DNA of 64,000 nucleotides from Betaproteobacteria bacterium Ga0077526 (GTDB lineage: Bacteria; Pseudomonadota; Gammaproteobacteria; Burkholderiales; Ga0077523): contig LNDV01000034.1 of assembly GCA_001464765.1 (NCBI GenBank), positions 372,001 to 436,000 of the forward strand, given 5' to 3'. The notes beneath the pieces are model-generated. The model was not told where the DNA came from. It ran no database searches and was given only the letters and a program-made list of their open reading frames with translations. The position numbers and the translations under genes are program-made. Shown piece after piece: positions 8,246-18,639 of this stretch. The stretch's first letter is position 1, and every line of letters starts with the position of its first letter.

Positions 8246-9754
8246 ATGGCACAAGATTATCTGGCGCGCATTCTCAATGCCCGGGTCTACGACGTCGCCG
8301 TCGAGACCCCGCTGGAGCGCGCGCCCCTGCTCTCGGCCCGACTGGGCAACACCCTGCTACTGAAGCGTGAAGACCTGCAGCCGGTGTTCTCGTTCAAGAT
8401 CCGCGGCGCCTACAACAAGATGGCCGGCCTGCCCGCGGCAGCCCGGGCGCGGGGGGTGATCGCCGCGTCCGCCGGCAACCACGCCCAGGGCGTGGCGCTG
8501 TCCGCCAGCCACCTCGGATGCCGTGCGGTGATCGTGATGCCAGTGACAACGCCCCGTATCAAGGTCGATGCCGTGGCTGCCCGAGGCGCGGAAGTCGTCC
8601 TGGCCGGCGACTCCTATGACGATGCCCATGCGCACGCGCGGGGCCTGGCGGCGAAAAAGGGCCTCACATTCGTGCATCCGTACGATGACCCGGATGTCAT
8701 CGCAGGACAGGGCACCATCGGCATGGAGATCCTGCTGCGGCACAGCGGCCCGCTCGACGCGATCTTCATCGCCGTCGGCGGCGGCGGCCTCATCTCCGGC
8801 ATCGGCACCTACGTGAAGCGCGTGCGCCCCGGTGTCCGGATCATCGGCGTGGAGCCCGTGGATTCCGATGCCATGACGCGCTCCCTCAAGGCGGGGCGCC
8901 GGATCCGCCTGCCTGCCGTGGGGTTGTTCGCGGACGGCGTGGCCGTAAAGCAGGTGGGAAAGGAACCCTTCCGGATCGCCCGGGAGGTCGTTGACGAGAT
9001 GATCCTCGTCGACAACGACGCTATCTGCGCTGCCATCAAGGACGTATTCGAAGACACTCGGACCGTCCTGGAGCCCGCCGGCGCACTGGCCGTGGCCGGG
9101 GCGAAGGCCTGGGTGGAACGTCGCCGGGTGCGGGCCCGCAATCTGGTGGCCGTGGCCTGCGGCGCCAACATGAACTTCGACCGGCTACGCTTCGTGGCCG
9201 AGCAGGCCGAACTCGGCGAGAGGCGGGAGGCCGTCCTGGCGGTCTCCATTCCCGAGGAACCCGGCAGCTTCAAGCGTTTCTGCCATTTTCTGGGCCGTCG
9301 CAACGTCACGGAGTTCAATTATCGCTATGCCGATGCCGAAGAAGCGCATGTGTTCGTCGGCGTCCAGGTGAGCGGGCGTGACGAAACACGGCAGTTGCTG
9401 CGCACCTTGAACGAGGCAGGCTTGAAGGCACAGGATTTCAGCGACAACGAAATGGCCAAGCTCCACGTCCGTCACCTCGTGGGCGGGCGGGCGCCGACGG
9501 TCGCCCATGAATTGCTGTACCGGTTTCAGTTTCCGGAGCGCCCCGGCGCGCTCATGCGCTTTCTCGACGCCATGAGCCACGAATGGAACATCAGCCTGTT
9601 CCACTACCGCAACCACGGCGCAGATCACGGCCGGGTGCTGTGCGGCGTTCAGGTGCCGCCCCATACGCGCGCGGCATTCCGGCGTTTCCTGCGGGAACTC
9701 AACTATCCCCACTGGGACGAAACCGGCAACCCCGCTTTCCACCTGTTCCTGTGA
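8246..9754 (+). CDS. ilvA: Threonine ammonia-lyase, biosynthetic
   Basis: A 502-residue IlvA converting threonine to 2-oxobutanoate, the first committed step of isoleucine synthesis. The PLP lysine is in SFKIRGAYNKMAGL near residues 50-63, the phosphate-binding glycine loop is AVGGGGLISGIGTYV, and the cofactor contact SAGNHAQGVA is present. The C-terminal third has two ACT-like regulatory repeats (EEPGSFKRFCHFLG and ERPGALMRFLDAM), so isoleucine/valine allosteric control is expected. ATG 8246 gives the family N-terminus; an upstream in-frame ATG does not. The stop codon overlaps the following transglycosylase ATG (TGATG). Confidence 0.95.
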   Translation: MAQDYLARILNARVYDVAVETPLERAPLLSARLGNTLLLKREDLQPVFSFKIRGAYNKMAGLPAAARARGVIAASAGNHAQGVALSASHLGCRAVIVMPVTTPRIKVDAVAARGAEVVLAGDSYDDAHAHARGLAAKKGLTFVHPYDDPDVIAGQGTIGMEILLRHSGPLDAIFIAVGGGGLISGIGTYVKRVRPGVRIIGVEPVDSDAMTRSLKAGRRIRLPAVGLFADGVAVKQVGKEPFRIAREVVDEMILVDNDAICAAIKDVFEDTRTVLEPAGALAVAGAKAWVERRRVRARNLVAVACGANMNFDRLRFVAEQAELGERREAVLAVSIPEEPGSFKRFCHFLGRRNVTEFNYRYADAEEAHVFVGVQVSGRDETRQLLRTLNEAGLKAQDFSDNEMAKLHVRHLVGGRAPTVAHELLYRFQFPERPGALMRFLDAMSHEWNISLFHYRNHGADHGRVLCGVQVPPHTRAAFRRFLRELNYPHWDETGNPAFHLFL

Positions 9755-11655
9755 TGATTCGCCGGCTGCTCGCCCTCGCCCTTACCTTCCTCGCCCTGCC
9801 GTCCCTGGCCATGCAGGGGGACGAGGACTTCCTCGCCGCCCGCGAGGCCGCCCAGCGCTCCGACCTGCCCCGTCTAGCGCGGGCCGCGGCCGGGCTGCGC
9901 AATCATCCGCTCCTGCCCTACGCGGAACTGTGGCTGCTCCGCCCGCGTCTGGTCGAACTGCCCGAGGCCGACGTGCGGGCCTTCCTCACCCGCTACGACG
10001 GCCAGCTGATCGCGAACCGCCTGCGCGGCGACTGGTTGCGGGTCGTCGGCAAGCGCCAGTTGTGGGAACCGTTCGACCGTGAATGGCCGGCCCTGGTGGA
10101 CCCTGACCAGGAACTCCAGTGCCTGAGGATCCAGTCCGCGCGCGCGTCAGACCCGAAGTCGCTCGCGGCGCACCGCGGCCTTTGGCTGTCGGGCAAGGAA
10201 CTCCCCGATTCCTGCGCGCCGGTCTTCGAGGCGATGTTCGCGACCGGGCTGCTGAAGGAAGGTGACGTCTGGGAACGCATGCGTCTGGCCCTGCAGGCCG
10301 GCAATCCTTCGCTCGCCCGCTTCCTCGCCCAGCGCGTCTCCGGCTGGAGTCCGGTGAACGCGAAACAGCTGGATGCCGCCGCCGCGAACCCCACGCGCTA
10401 TCTGACGTCGCCCAAGCTCGCCCTGCAGACGCGCGCCCATCGCGAGATCGCGCTCTACGCCCTGGGGCGTGTCGCCTCCGACCTGCCGGAACGCGCGGCG
10501 GAAATCTGGCGCGACATGGAGGGACGGTTCACCAAGGACGATCGCGAGTTCGGCTGGAGCCAGATCGCGCTGGTGGGGGCGCGCAAGCACGCGCCGCGGG
10601 CACTCGACTGGTTCCGAAAGGCCGGCGACACGCGGCTGGACGACACGCAGCTCGAGTGGCGCGCCCGGGCGGCGTTGCGGGAACGCGCCTGGCCGGAACT
10701 GCTGAAGACTCTGGACACCCTGGGGCCGGAGGCTCGCGAACGCGCCGTCTGGCGCTACTGGCGTGCGCGCTGCCTCAAGGAAACCGGGAAGGAATCCGAG
10801 GCCGTGGCCATTCTCGTGAGCCTCGCAGGCGAACACAATTTCCACGGACAGCTGGCGTCGGAGGCCCTCGGCCCGATGGTCGGCCCGGCACCCACCAGCC
10901 ACAAGCCCGCCGAAGACGAGGTGACGGCCGCCGCCGGCACACCCGGACTGCAACGCGCGCTCGCCTTCTACCGCCTGGGCATGCGTTACGAGGGCAACCT
11001 CGAATGGATCTGGACCGTGCGCGACATGAATGACCAGCGCCTGCTCGCCGCTGCCGAACTCGCGCGCCGCGAAGGCTGGTGGGAGCGTGCGATCAACACG
11101 GCAGAGCGAACGAAGACGCTGACGAACATGGATCTCCGCTATCCGACGCCATACGAGAATCTCCTCCGTGCCCGCGCCCGCGAGTTCGACGTCGATGAAG
11201 CCTGGCTGTACGGTCTCGTCCGGCAGGAGAGCCGCTTCAACCCCTCCGCGCGGTCGAGCGTCGGCGCCTCCGGCCTCATGCAGATCATGCCTGCCACGGC
11301 GCGCTGGATCGCCGGCAAGTTGGGCATCAAGGGCTGGCAGCAGGGGTCGGAATACGATCCGGACACGAACGTGAACTTCGGGACGTTCTATCTCAAGCAG
11401 ATGCTGGTGCAACTGGACGGCAGCCCGGTGCTGGCGTCGGCGGCATACAACGCCGGCGCGCGGCGCGCTCAGAACTGGCGCGCTGACGTGCCTCTCGAAG
11501 GCGCCATCTACATCGACACGATCCCCTTTACCGAAACGCGCGACTACGTCCGGAAGGTCATGTCCAACGCCGCGCAGTACGCCCGCCTGTTCGGCCGGCA
11601 GATGGAGTCGCTCACCGAAAGAATCGGCGTGGTACGGCCGCGCGCCGGCGGCTGA
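9754..11655 (+). CDS. slt: Soluble-type lytic murein transglycosylase (Slt70-like)
   Basis: A 633-residue exported protein with signal peptide MIRRLLALALTFLALPSLA. A long alpha-superhelical region of repeated helices covers residues about 30-440, and a C-terminal SLT domain carries the catalytic glutamate in YGLVRQESRFNPSARSSVGA, followed by SGLMQIMPATARWIAGKLG and NFGTFYLKQML. It cleaves the MurNAc-GlcNAc bond of peptidoglycan to give 1,6-anhydromuropeptides in the periplasm. Length and layout match E. coli Slt70 (645 residues). It is translationally coupled to ilvA through TGATG, an unusual pairing. Confidence 0.93.
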   Translation: MIRRLLALALTFLALPSLAMQGDEDFLAAREAAQRSDLPRLARAAAGLRNHPLLPYAELWLLRPRLVELPEADVRAFLTRYDGQLIANRLRGDWLRVVGKRQLWEPFDREWPALVDPDQELQCLRIQSARASDPKSLAAHRGLWLSGKELPDSCAPVFEAMFATGLLKEGDVWERMRLALQAGNPSLARFLAQRVSGWSPVNAKQLDAAAANPTRYLTSPKLALQTRAHREIALYALGRVASDLPERAAEIWRDMEGRFTKDDREFGWSQIALVGARKHAPRALDWFRKAGDTRLDDTQLEWRARAALRERAWPELLKTLDTLGPEARERAVWRYWRARCLKETGKESEAVAILVSLAGEHNFHGQLASEALGPMVGPAPTSHKPAEDEVTAAAGTPGLQRALAFYRLGMRYEGNLEWIWTVRDMNDQRLLAAAELARREGWWERAINTAERTKTLTNMDLRYPTPYENLLRARAREFDVDEAWLYGLVRQESRFNPSARSSVGASGLMQIMPATARWIAGKLGIKGWQQGSEYDPDTNVNFGTFYLKQMLVQLDGSPVLASAAYNAGARRAQNWRADVPLEGAIYIDTIPFTETRDYVRKVMSNAAQYARLFGRQMESLTERIGVVRPRAGG

Positions 11656-11707
11656 TCCGTCCGGCCTCCGCGGTGCGGCGCACCGCCCCTTGCCCGAGAC
11701 CTCTCCC

Positions 11708-12661
11708 ATGAACATGAAGACCGTTTGCATCCTTGGCGGCAGTGGCTTCGTCGGCCGCCATCTCGCCGAGATCCTCGCGGCCCGAGGTCTGGATGTGCGC
11801 ATCCCCACGCGACTGCGGGAACGCGCCAAGGCTGACCTCATCCTGCTGCCCACCGTCGAACTCGTCTTTGCGGACATCCACGATCCGCAGGCATTGCGGC
11901 ACCTCGTCACCGGATGCGATGCCGTCATCAACCTGGTGGGCGTGCTGCACAATCGTCGCGGCAACGGGTTTGCGCGGAACCACGTCGAGCTCCCCGGCAA
12001 GGTGGCGGCGGCCTGCCGCGATGCCGGGGTCTCCCGCCTGCTGCACATGAGCGCACTCGGCGCGGACGCATCGGGCCCCAGCGAGTATCTGAAATCGAAG
12101 CACCTGGGCGAGGAAGCCGCCCGCAAGGCCGCGGCGCACGGCGTCGCGGTCACGGTGTTTCGCCCGTCGGTGATCTTCGGGCCGGGGGACAGTTTCCTGT
12201 CGCTGTTCGCGGGACTCGCCCGGCTGTTTCCGATACTGCCGCTGGGCGGCGCGTCGGCCCGGTTCCAGCCCGTCTACGTGGAAGATGTCGCCCGCGCCTT
12301 CGCGGACAGCCTCACGCTGCCGGCCACCTTCGGCAGGACCTACGAGTTGTGCGGCCCCACGCAGTACACGCTGCGCGAACTCGTGGCCTACGTGTGCCGC
12401 GTGATCGGTGTGTCGCGAGCAATCGTGCCGCTGCCGGGGCCGCTGGCTTACCTCCAGGCGCTGGCGCTGGAGATCCTTCCCGGCTCCCTGATGACGCGTG
12501 ACAACCTCGCGTCGATGAGCAAACCCAACGTGTGCGGCTGCGCCTTCCCGCCCGAGTTCGGGTTCGCGCCGACGGCGCTGGAGTCCGTCGCGCCCGCCTA
12601 TCTCGCCGACCGCCGCTCGCGCGCCCGTTACGATGGCTTCCGGTGCCGGGCCGGTCGGTGA
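11708..12661 (+). CDS. NAD(P)-binding epimerase-like protein (NDUFA9 type)
   Basis: A 317-residue atypical short-chain dehydrogenase. The dinucleotide loop is CILGGSGFVGRHLAEILA near residues 5-22, followed by DAVINLVGVLHNRRG and LLHMSALGADASGPSEYLKSK. The Tyr and Lys (YLKSK) keep the SDR spacing, but the pattern LGADxxxPSxYxxSK is typical of complex I NDUFA9-like proteins. These bind NAD(P) and may bind quinone or help respiratory assembly; catalysis is doubtful. It sits 52 bases after slt and just before cca on the same strand, so one operon is likely. ATG 11708 or 11714 are both possible starts. Confidence 0.85.
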   Translation: MNMKTVCILGGSGFVGRHLAEILAARGLDVRIPTRLRERAKADLILLPTVELVFADIHDPQALRHLVTGCDAVINLVGVLHNRRGNGFARNHVELPGKVAAACRDAGVSRLLHMSALGADASGPSEYLKSKHLGEEAARKAAAHGVAVTVFRPSVIFGPGDSFLSLFAGLARLFPILPLGGASARFQPVYVEDVARAFADSLTLPATFGRTYELCGPTQYTLRELVAYVCRVIGVSRAIVPLPGPLAYLQALALEILPGSLMTRDNLASMSKPNVCGCAFPPEFGFAPTALESVAPAYLADRRSRARYDGFRCRAGR

Positions 12662-12698
12662 TGCGCGCGCCAGCGTGTTCCGTTTCCTGCCGCGACCG

Positions 12699-13814
12699 AT
12701 GAAGATCTTCCGAGTCGGGGGAGCAGTACGCGACGAGCTGCTCGGGCTTCCCGTGAAGGATCACGACTACGTGGTGGTAGGCGCCACGCCCGAACAGATG
12801 ACCGATCTCGGCTTTCGGGCCGTGGGCAAGGACTTCCCGGTGTTCCTGCATCCGCAGACCCAGGAGGAGTACGCGCTCGCGAGGACGGAGCGCAAGAGCG
12901 GTCGCGGCTACAAGGGCTTCGTGATCCAGGCCGATCCGGACGTGAGCCTCGAGGAGGATCTCGCACGGCGCGATCTCACGATCAACGCGATGGCCCGCGC
13001 CGATGACGGGGCGCTCATCGATCCGTTCGACGGCGAGAAGGACCTTCGCGCCGGGATCCTCCGACACGTGAGTCCCGCATTCATCGAGGACCCGGTGCGT
13101 ATTCTCCGCGTCGCGCGCTTCGCCGCGCGCTTCGGGTTTGCTGTCGCGGAGGACACTGCCGCACTCATGCGCCACATGGTGGACACGGGGGAAGTCGACC
13201 ACCTCGTGGCCGAGCGTGTGTGGCAGGAGATCTCGCGGGGCCTCATGGAAGCGCGCCCGTCCGTGATGTTCGACGTCCTCGCGGCGTGCGGCGCGCTCGC
13301 GCGCATCGCCCCCGAGTGGGCTGCCGCAGTCGATTCCCGTCATGCCGCGGCGCGCGACACTCTCGCGGCGCTCGATCGCGCCGCTTTTCAGGACGCTCCC
13401 CTCGCGCTGAGGTTCGCGCTTGTCTCCCATCGTCTGGGCGCGGCGATCGAACCGCTGTGCGAGCGCCTTCGCGTCCCGACGGATTGCCGCGACCTGTCGG
13501 TCGTGTGCAGCGGCAATGCCACGACCATCCGCGCTGCGGCATCGCTGTCGCCGGAGCAAGCCGTCGAACTCTACTATCGTGCGGACGCCTTCCGCCGTAC
13601 GCAGCGGTTCGATCTCGCGCTCTGGGCCGTGGCCGTCGAGGACGGCGAGACCCGTGACGCTTACCCGCCCGCCCGCCGTTTGCGCACCGCGCTGTCGCTC
13701 GCCGCAGGCATCGACACCGAAGCGATCGCCCGCATCGCGGGACGCGGCGACCTCATCGCCGCCGGCATCCGCGAAGCCCGCATCGAAGCCGTCCGCAAAT
13801 CGTTCGCGGAGTAA
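12699..13814 (+). CDS. cca: CCA-adding tRNA nucleotidyltransferase
   Basis: A 371-residue class II tRNA nucleotidyltransferase adding or repairing the 3' CCA of tRNAs. The head domain is complete: MKIFRVGGAVRDELLGLPVK, the metal-binding DHDYVVVG, RTERKSGRGYKGF, and RRDLTINAMA for base selection. HVSPAFIEDPVRILRVARFA continues the neck. The C-terminal region aligns to the HD domain of the E. coli enzyme, but where E. coli has CHDLGK this protein has SHRLGA near residues 241-246, and the protein is about 40 residues shorter. The phosphohydrolase activity is therefore probably lost. ATG 12699 gives the canonical start. Confidence 0.93.
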   Translation: MKIFRVGGAVRDELLGLPVKDHDYVVVGATPEQMTDLGFRAVGKDFPVFLHPQTQEEYALARTERKSGRGYKGFVIQADPDVSLEEDLARRDLTINAMARADDGALIDPFDGEKDLRAGILRHVSPAFIEDPVRILRVARFAARFGFAVAEDTAALMRHMVDTGEVDHLVAERVWQEISRGLMEARPSVMFDVLAACGALARIAPEWAAAVDSRHAAARDTLAALDRAAFQDAPLALRFALVSHRLGAAIEPLCERLRVPTDCRDLSVVCSGNATTIRAAASLSPEQAVELYYRADAFRRTQRFDLALWAVAVEDGETRDAYPPARRLRTALSLAAGIDTEAIARIAGRGDLIAAGIREARIEAVRKSFAE

Positions 13815-13868
13815 CATCGGTCACCGAGTTCCATTCCACCGCGAGTCATCCCGGAGACGCGACACACC

Positions 13869-14492
13869 ATGATCGACCTGTACACGTGGGGCACACCGAA
13901 CGGCCGGAAGGTATCCATCATGCTCGAGGAGTGCGGCCTGCCTTACCAGTCGCACGCCATCGACATCGGCAAGGGCGCGCAGCACACCGCCGAGTTCCTG
14001 GCCGTCAACCCGAATGCCAAGATCCCGGCGATCGTCGACCCCGACGGTCCGGACGGCATGCCGTTCGCACTGTTCGAGTCCGGTGCGATCCTGGTGTATC
14101 TGGCGGGCAAGACCGGCCGCTTCCTGCCCGCGGATCTGCGAAAGCGCTATGAAGCCCTGCAGTGGCTGATGTTCCAGATGGGCGGCGTCGGTCCCATGTT
14201 CGGGCAGGTGCATCACTTCCTGCGCGCTGCGCCGGAACCGGTGCCGTATGCGATCGATCGCTACAGCAACGAGACGCGCCGCCTCTATGGCGTGCTCGAC
14301 CGGCATCTCGCCAGCCACGCCTACCTGGCGGATGAATACTCGATCGCCGACATGGCCACCTATCCGTGGGTCGCCCGGCACGAATGGCACAAGATCGCGC
14401 TGGAGGATTTCCCCGCAGTCGCGGCGTGGTTTGCGGATCTCTCGCAAAGGCCTGCCGTGCAGAAGGGCATGAAGGTCCCGTTCCTCAACTGA
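13869..14492 (+). CDS. Glutathione S-transferase family protein (YfcG/YghU-like)
   Basis: A 207-residue protein with an N-terminal thioredoxin-like domain (IDLYTWGTPNGRKVSIMLEE). The TPNG motif in place of an active-site Cys or Tyr is the mark of the Nu-class YfcG/YghU group. ESGAILVYLAGKTGRFLP gives the glutathione gamma-glutamyl contact (ES). The C-terminal all-helical domain contains the conserved N-capping region YSIADMATYPWV. These E. coli relatives act as glutathione-dependent disulfide reductases and peroxidases in the cytoplasm. It stands 54 bases after cca on the same strand. Confidence 0.9.
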   Translation: MIDLYTWGTPNGRKVSIMLEECGLPYQSHAIDIGKGAQHTAEFLAVNPNAKIPAIVDPDGPDGMPFALFESGAILVYLAGKTGRFLPADLRKRYEALQWLMFQMGGVGPMFGQVHHFLRAAPEPVPYAIDRYSNETRRLYGVLDRHLASHAYLADEYSIADMATYPWVARHEWHKIALEDFPAVAAWFADLSQRPAVQKGMKVPFLN

Positions 14493-14575
14493 CCCGGGCT
14501 TCACCGCGGAACCTCACGAAATCTCAAGTTTGGAGGGGCCGAGCCGTTACCGGAGTGTTTACCGGTATCGGCTCC

Positions 14576-15886
14576 ATGTCCGACAAGCTGCCTGAGAAAA
14601 TCGGAAAGTATCGCGTCCTGCGTGAGCTGGGTCGCGGTGCGACGAGCCACGTTTATCTGGCTGAGGACGCATTCCGCGATCGCGAAGTCGCGATCAAGGT
14701 CGTGCGCTCCGCCAATGCGACCGACACCGACCTGAGCCGCCGCTACAAGCGCGTGTTCATGAACGAAGCCGCGCTCGCCGGCAAGCTCAACCATCCGCAC
14801 ATCGTCGCAATCTACGACGCCGCCACCGAGGACGAAAGCAGCTACCTCGTGATGGAGCGCGTCGACGGCGGCACGCTGGACCAGTACTGCGCGCCGGACA
14901 CGCTGCTGCCGCTGGAACGGCTCGTGGAAATCGTGTTCAAGGCGAGCATCGCGCTCGACTACGCCCATCGCCAGGGCGTGATCCACTGCGATATCAAGCC
15001 CGCGAACATACTCATCGCCGGCGAGACCGATATCAAGATCTCCGACTTCGGCGCGGCCTATTTCGGCAACGCGGAACACACGTTCCTCACCGGCGTAGGG
15101 TCGCCGGCCTACATGTCGCCCGAGCAGATCCAGGAGCGGCAGGTCACGCACCAGACCGACATCTATTCGCTCGGCGTGGTCATGTACCAGTTGCTCACCG
15201 GGCGCCTGCCCTTCCAGGGATCGAGCCGCGGCAGCCTGCTCTACCAGATCGTGAACATCGACGCCGTACCGCCCTCGGTGATCCGTCCGGCGCTCCCGCC
15301 GGCGCTCGACCGCATTGTGATGAAGGCAATGGCGAAGCCTCTGTCGGAGCGCTACGCCACATGGATGGATTTCAGCCGGGATCTGGCGCAGGCCTTCAAG
15401 CACCTGACCCTGCCGCAGCAGTCGGTGTCCGACACCGAGAAGTTCACGACACTGCGGGCGCTGCCGTTCTTTCGCGACTTCCGGGACGTGGATCTCTGGG
15501 AGGCCCTGCGGCTCGCGCGCTGGGAACGGGTGGAGTCTGGGCATGTACTGCTGGAGGAAGGCACGACGCAGGAAGGTTTCTTCGTGCTGACCGCGGGCGA
15601 GATCGCCATCTCGCGTTCGGGCCGGCCGCTCGACACCGGAGAGCCGGGTCACTGCTTCGGCAACATCCTGTACTTCGAGGACTCGCCTGCGGCGCGGACT
15701 ACCACCGTGACCGCCAACAAGGAGTGCGAGGTGCTGTCGGTGCGTGCGGTGGATCTGCGTGTGGCGTCGGACGCCTTGCAGATGCAGTTCAACCGAGCGT
15801 TCATCCGGCTGCTGGTGCACCGGCTGGAGCACCGGGAGGAAAGGCTCGTGGCGGACTGGGTGCCGGAAAAGGCCGAGGCAGCGTAG
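14576..15886 (+). CDS. Hanks-type Ser/Thr protein kinase with C-terminal cNMP-binding domain
   Basis: A 436-residue soluble fusion. Residues about 12-275 form a kinase: glycine loop LGRGATSHVYLAED, lysine in VAIKVV (K41), catalytic loop VIHCDIKPANIL near 135-146 (HCD, a non-RD kinase), DFG in ISDFGAAYF and GSPAYMSPEQI in the activation segment. Residues about 300-425 form a Crp-like cyclic-nucleotide-binding barrel (FFVLTAGEIAISRSGR, GHCFGNILYFEDSPAARTTT), which could gate the kinase by a nucleotide or act as a docking domain. No membrane segment is present. ATG 14576 begins the conserved region; a GTG at 14555 is closer to the GGAGGGG site, so the true start is uncertain. Confidence 0.9.
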   Translation: MSDKLPEKIGKYRVLRELGRGATSHVYLAEDAFRDREVAIKVVRSANATDTDLSRRYKRVFMNEAALAGKLNHPHIVAIYDAATEDESSYLVMERVDGGTLDQYCAPDTLLPLERLVEIVFKASIALDYAHRQGVIHCDIKPANILIAGETDIKISDFGAAYFGNAEHTFLTGVGSPAYMSPEQIQERQVTHQTDIYSLGVVMYQLLTGRLPFQGSSRGSLLYQIVNIDAVPPSVIRPALPPALDRIVMKAMAKPLSERYATWMDFSRDLAQAFKHLTLPQQSVSDTEKFTTLRALPFFRDFRDVDLWEALRLARWERVESGHVLLEEGTTQEGFFVLTAGEIAISRSGRPLDTGEPGHCFGNILYFEDSPAARTTTVTANKECEVLSVRAVDLRVASDALQMQFNRAFIRLLVHRLEHREERLVADWVPEKAEAA

Positions 15887-15912
15887 GCGCTCCCGGCCCT
15901 CGCCGGAGAAGG

Positions 15913-16365
15913 CTAGGGGACGAGCAGGACCGGGACTTCGCTGCGGTGAATGACCTTCGCCGCGACGGAACCGACGAACATGCCGGAAATGGCCCCCATG
16001 CCACGGGTGCCCATCACGATCTGGTGACAGCGGGTGTCCCGGGCGAGTCGCGCAATGTTCTCGGCCGGATCGCCGACCAGGATGTGATGCTCCGCGGACA
16101 GGCCCGCCGCGGAGACGAGATCTCTCGCGGCAGCCATCGCCGTGTCGCCCTCTTCCCGGTAGTACCCGTCGAGCTGTTCCTGGCTGAAGAACATCTTCAC
16201 GGCGCCGGAGACCACCGATGCCTGAACGTTGACGAGAACGAGCTGCACCGGATCCCGGTACACGTCCTTCTCGGCAAGCACATGACGCACGGCCCGCAGC
16301 GCGTTCTCCGAGCCGTCGACGGCGACGAGAAGGCGGCGAAGACCGCCTGTGGCAGCCTGACTCAA
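15913..16365 (-). CDS. Universal stress protein family (UspA-like)
   Basis: A 150-residue single Usp domain. It opens with RLLVAVDGSENALRAVRHVL and ends with the ATP-binding signature G-x2-G-x9-G-S (MGTRGMGAISGMFVGSVA near residues 118-135), so it is expected to bind ATP. Its ATG overlaps the sucD stop (ATGA, four bases), showing translational coupling to the succinyl-CoA synthetase operon. These proteins help cells survive starvation, oxidative or envelope stress, but partners are seldom known. The coupling suggests it is made in proportion to TCA-cycle enzyme, which is inference. Confidence 0.92.
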   Translation of the reverse strand: MSQAATGGLRRLLVAVDGSENALRAVRHVLAEKDVYRDPVQLVLVNVQASVVSGAVKMFFSQEQLDGYYREEGDTAMAAARDLVSAAGLSAEHHILVGDPAENIARLARDTRCHQIVMGTRGMGAISGMFVGSVAAKVIHRSEVPVLLVP

Positions 16366-17243
16366 AGAACGCTCTTCAGCAGCTTGCCCATCTCGGCGGG
16401 ATTGCGGGTGACGCGGATGCCGCAGCTGTCCATCACGGAGAGCTTCTCGTCCGCCGTGCCCTTGCCCCCGGAGATGATCGCGCCGGCATGCCCCATGCGC
16501 TTTCCGGGCGGCGCGGTGACGCCGGCGATGAACCCGACCACCGGCTTCTTCATGTTGTCCTTTGCCCAGAGCGCGGCGTTCTCCTCGTCGGAGCCGCCGA
16601 TCTCGCCGATCATGATCACGGCGTCGGTCTCCGGATCGTCGTTGAACATCCTCAGGACGTCGATGTGCTTGAGCCCGTTGACGGGATCGCCGCCGATGCC
16701 GACCGCCGAGGACTGACCGAGGCCGAGTTCGGTCAGCTGACCGACCGCTTCGTAGGTCAGCGTGCCGGAGCGGGACACCACACCGATGCGGCCCTTCTTG
16801 TGGATGTGACCCGGCATGATGCCGATCTTGATCTCCTCCGGCGTGATGACACCGGGGCAGTTCGGCCCTACAAGGACCGTCTTGCGTCCCTGCTTGCGCA
16901 TGCGGTCACGCGCTTCGATCATGTCGCGAACCGGAATGCCTTCGGTGATGCAGATGACGAGATCGAGGTCGGCTTCCACCGCTTCCCAGATCGCGGCTGC
17001 CGCGCCGGGAGGCGGCACGTAGATGACCGAGGCCGTCGCGCCGGTCTGGCGCTTGGCATCGGCCACGGACGCGAAGATCGGAATCCCCTCGAAGTCCTGA
17101 CCCGCCTTGGTCGGGTGCACGCCTGCCACGAAGCACGCCTTGCCGTTGGCGTAATCGCGGCACATGCGCGTGTGAAACTGTCCGGTCTTGCCGGTGATGC
17201 CCTGCGTGATCACGCGGGTGTTCTTGTCGATGAGAATGGCCAT
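16362..17243 (-). CDS. sucD: Succinyl-CoA synthetase alpha subunit
   Basis: A 293-residue ADP-forming succinate-CoA ligase alpha subunit. The CoA-binding Rossmann start is TRVITQGITGKTGQFHTRMC; the phosphorylated histidine lies in KRMGHAGAIISGGKG near residues 245-259; VGPNCPGVITPEE and SRSGTLTYEAVGQLT are conserved. With SucC it makes succinyl-CoA to succinate plus ATP in the TCA cycle. It follows sucC by 37 bases and precedes the universal stress gene with a four-base overlap, forming a three-gene operon. No sucAB genes are in the window. Confidence 0.96.
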   Translation of the reverse strand: MAILIDKNTRVITQGITGKTGQFHTRMCRDYANGKACFVAGVHPTKAGQDFEGIPIFASVADAKRQTGATASVIYVPPPGAAAAIWEAVEADLDLVICITEGIPVRDMIEARDRMRKQGRKTVLVGPNCPGVITPEEIKIGIMPGHIHKKGRIGVVSRSGTLTYEAVGQLTELGLGQSSAVGIGGDPVNGLKHIDVLRMFNDDPETDAVIMIGEIGGSDEENAALWAKDNMKKPVVGFIAGVTAPPGKRMGHAGAIISGGKGTADEKLSVMDSCGIRVTRNPAEMGKLLKSVL

Positions 17244-17280
17244 GCGGAATCCTGGGGTGCGCGCCGGGGGTACCGGCTCG

Positions 17281-18447
<1,167 letters not shown>

Positions 18448-18610
18448 GCGGATGCCGGTCCCGTGCGCAGCCTGAGCGCCGGAGCCACCGGTCGGGTGGG
18501 AAAGCGGCGAGTATAGCGGAGGCCATGCATCCCGCATGCCTCCCCGCCCATGCAATTGGGCCCGATTCGCCCCGTCCGCGACTTTTTTGGCCGGACTGCG
18601 CCTCCTCCCC

Positions 18611-18639
18611 TTGCGGCTCGCGCGCTTCGCCCCGATAAT
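18611..18639 (+). promoter_or_regulatory. Putative sigma70 promoter of groESL
   Basis: TTGCGG (18611-18616) and GATAAT (18634-18639) stand 17 bases apart, giving three of six and five of six matches to the -35 and -10 consensus. The -10 box touches the left arm of the CIRCE operator, as expected for HrcA-repressed groE promoters. Position and spacing are seen in the sequence; activity is inferred. Confidence 0.6.
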
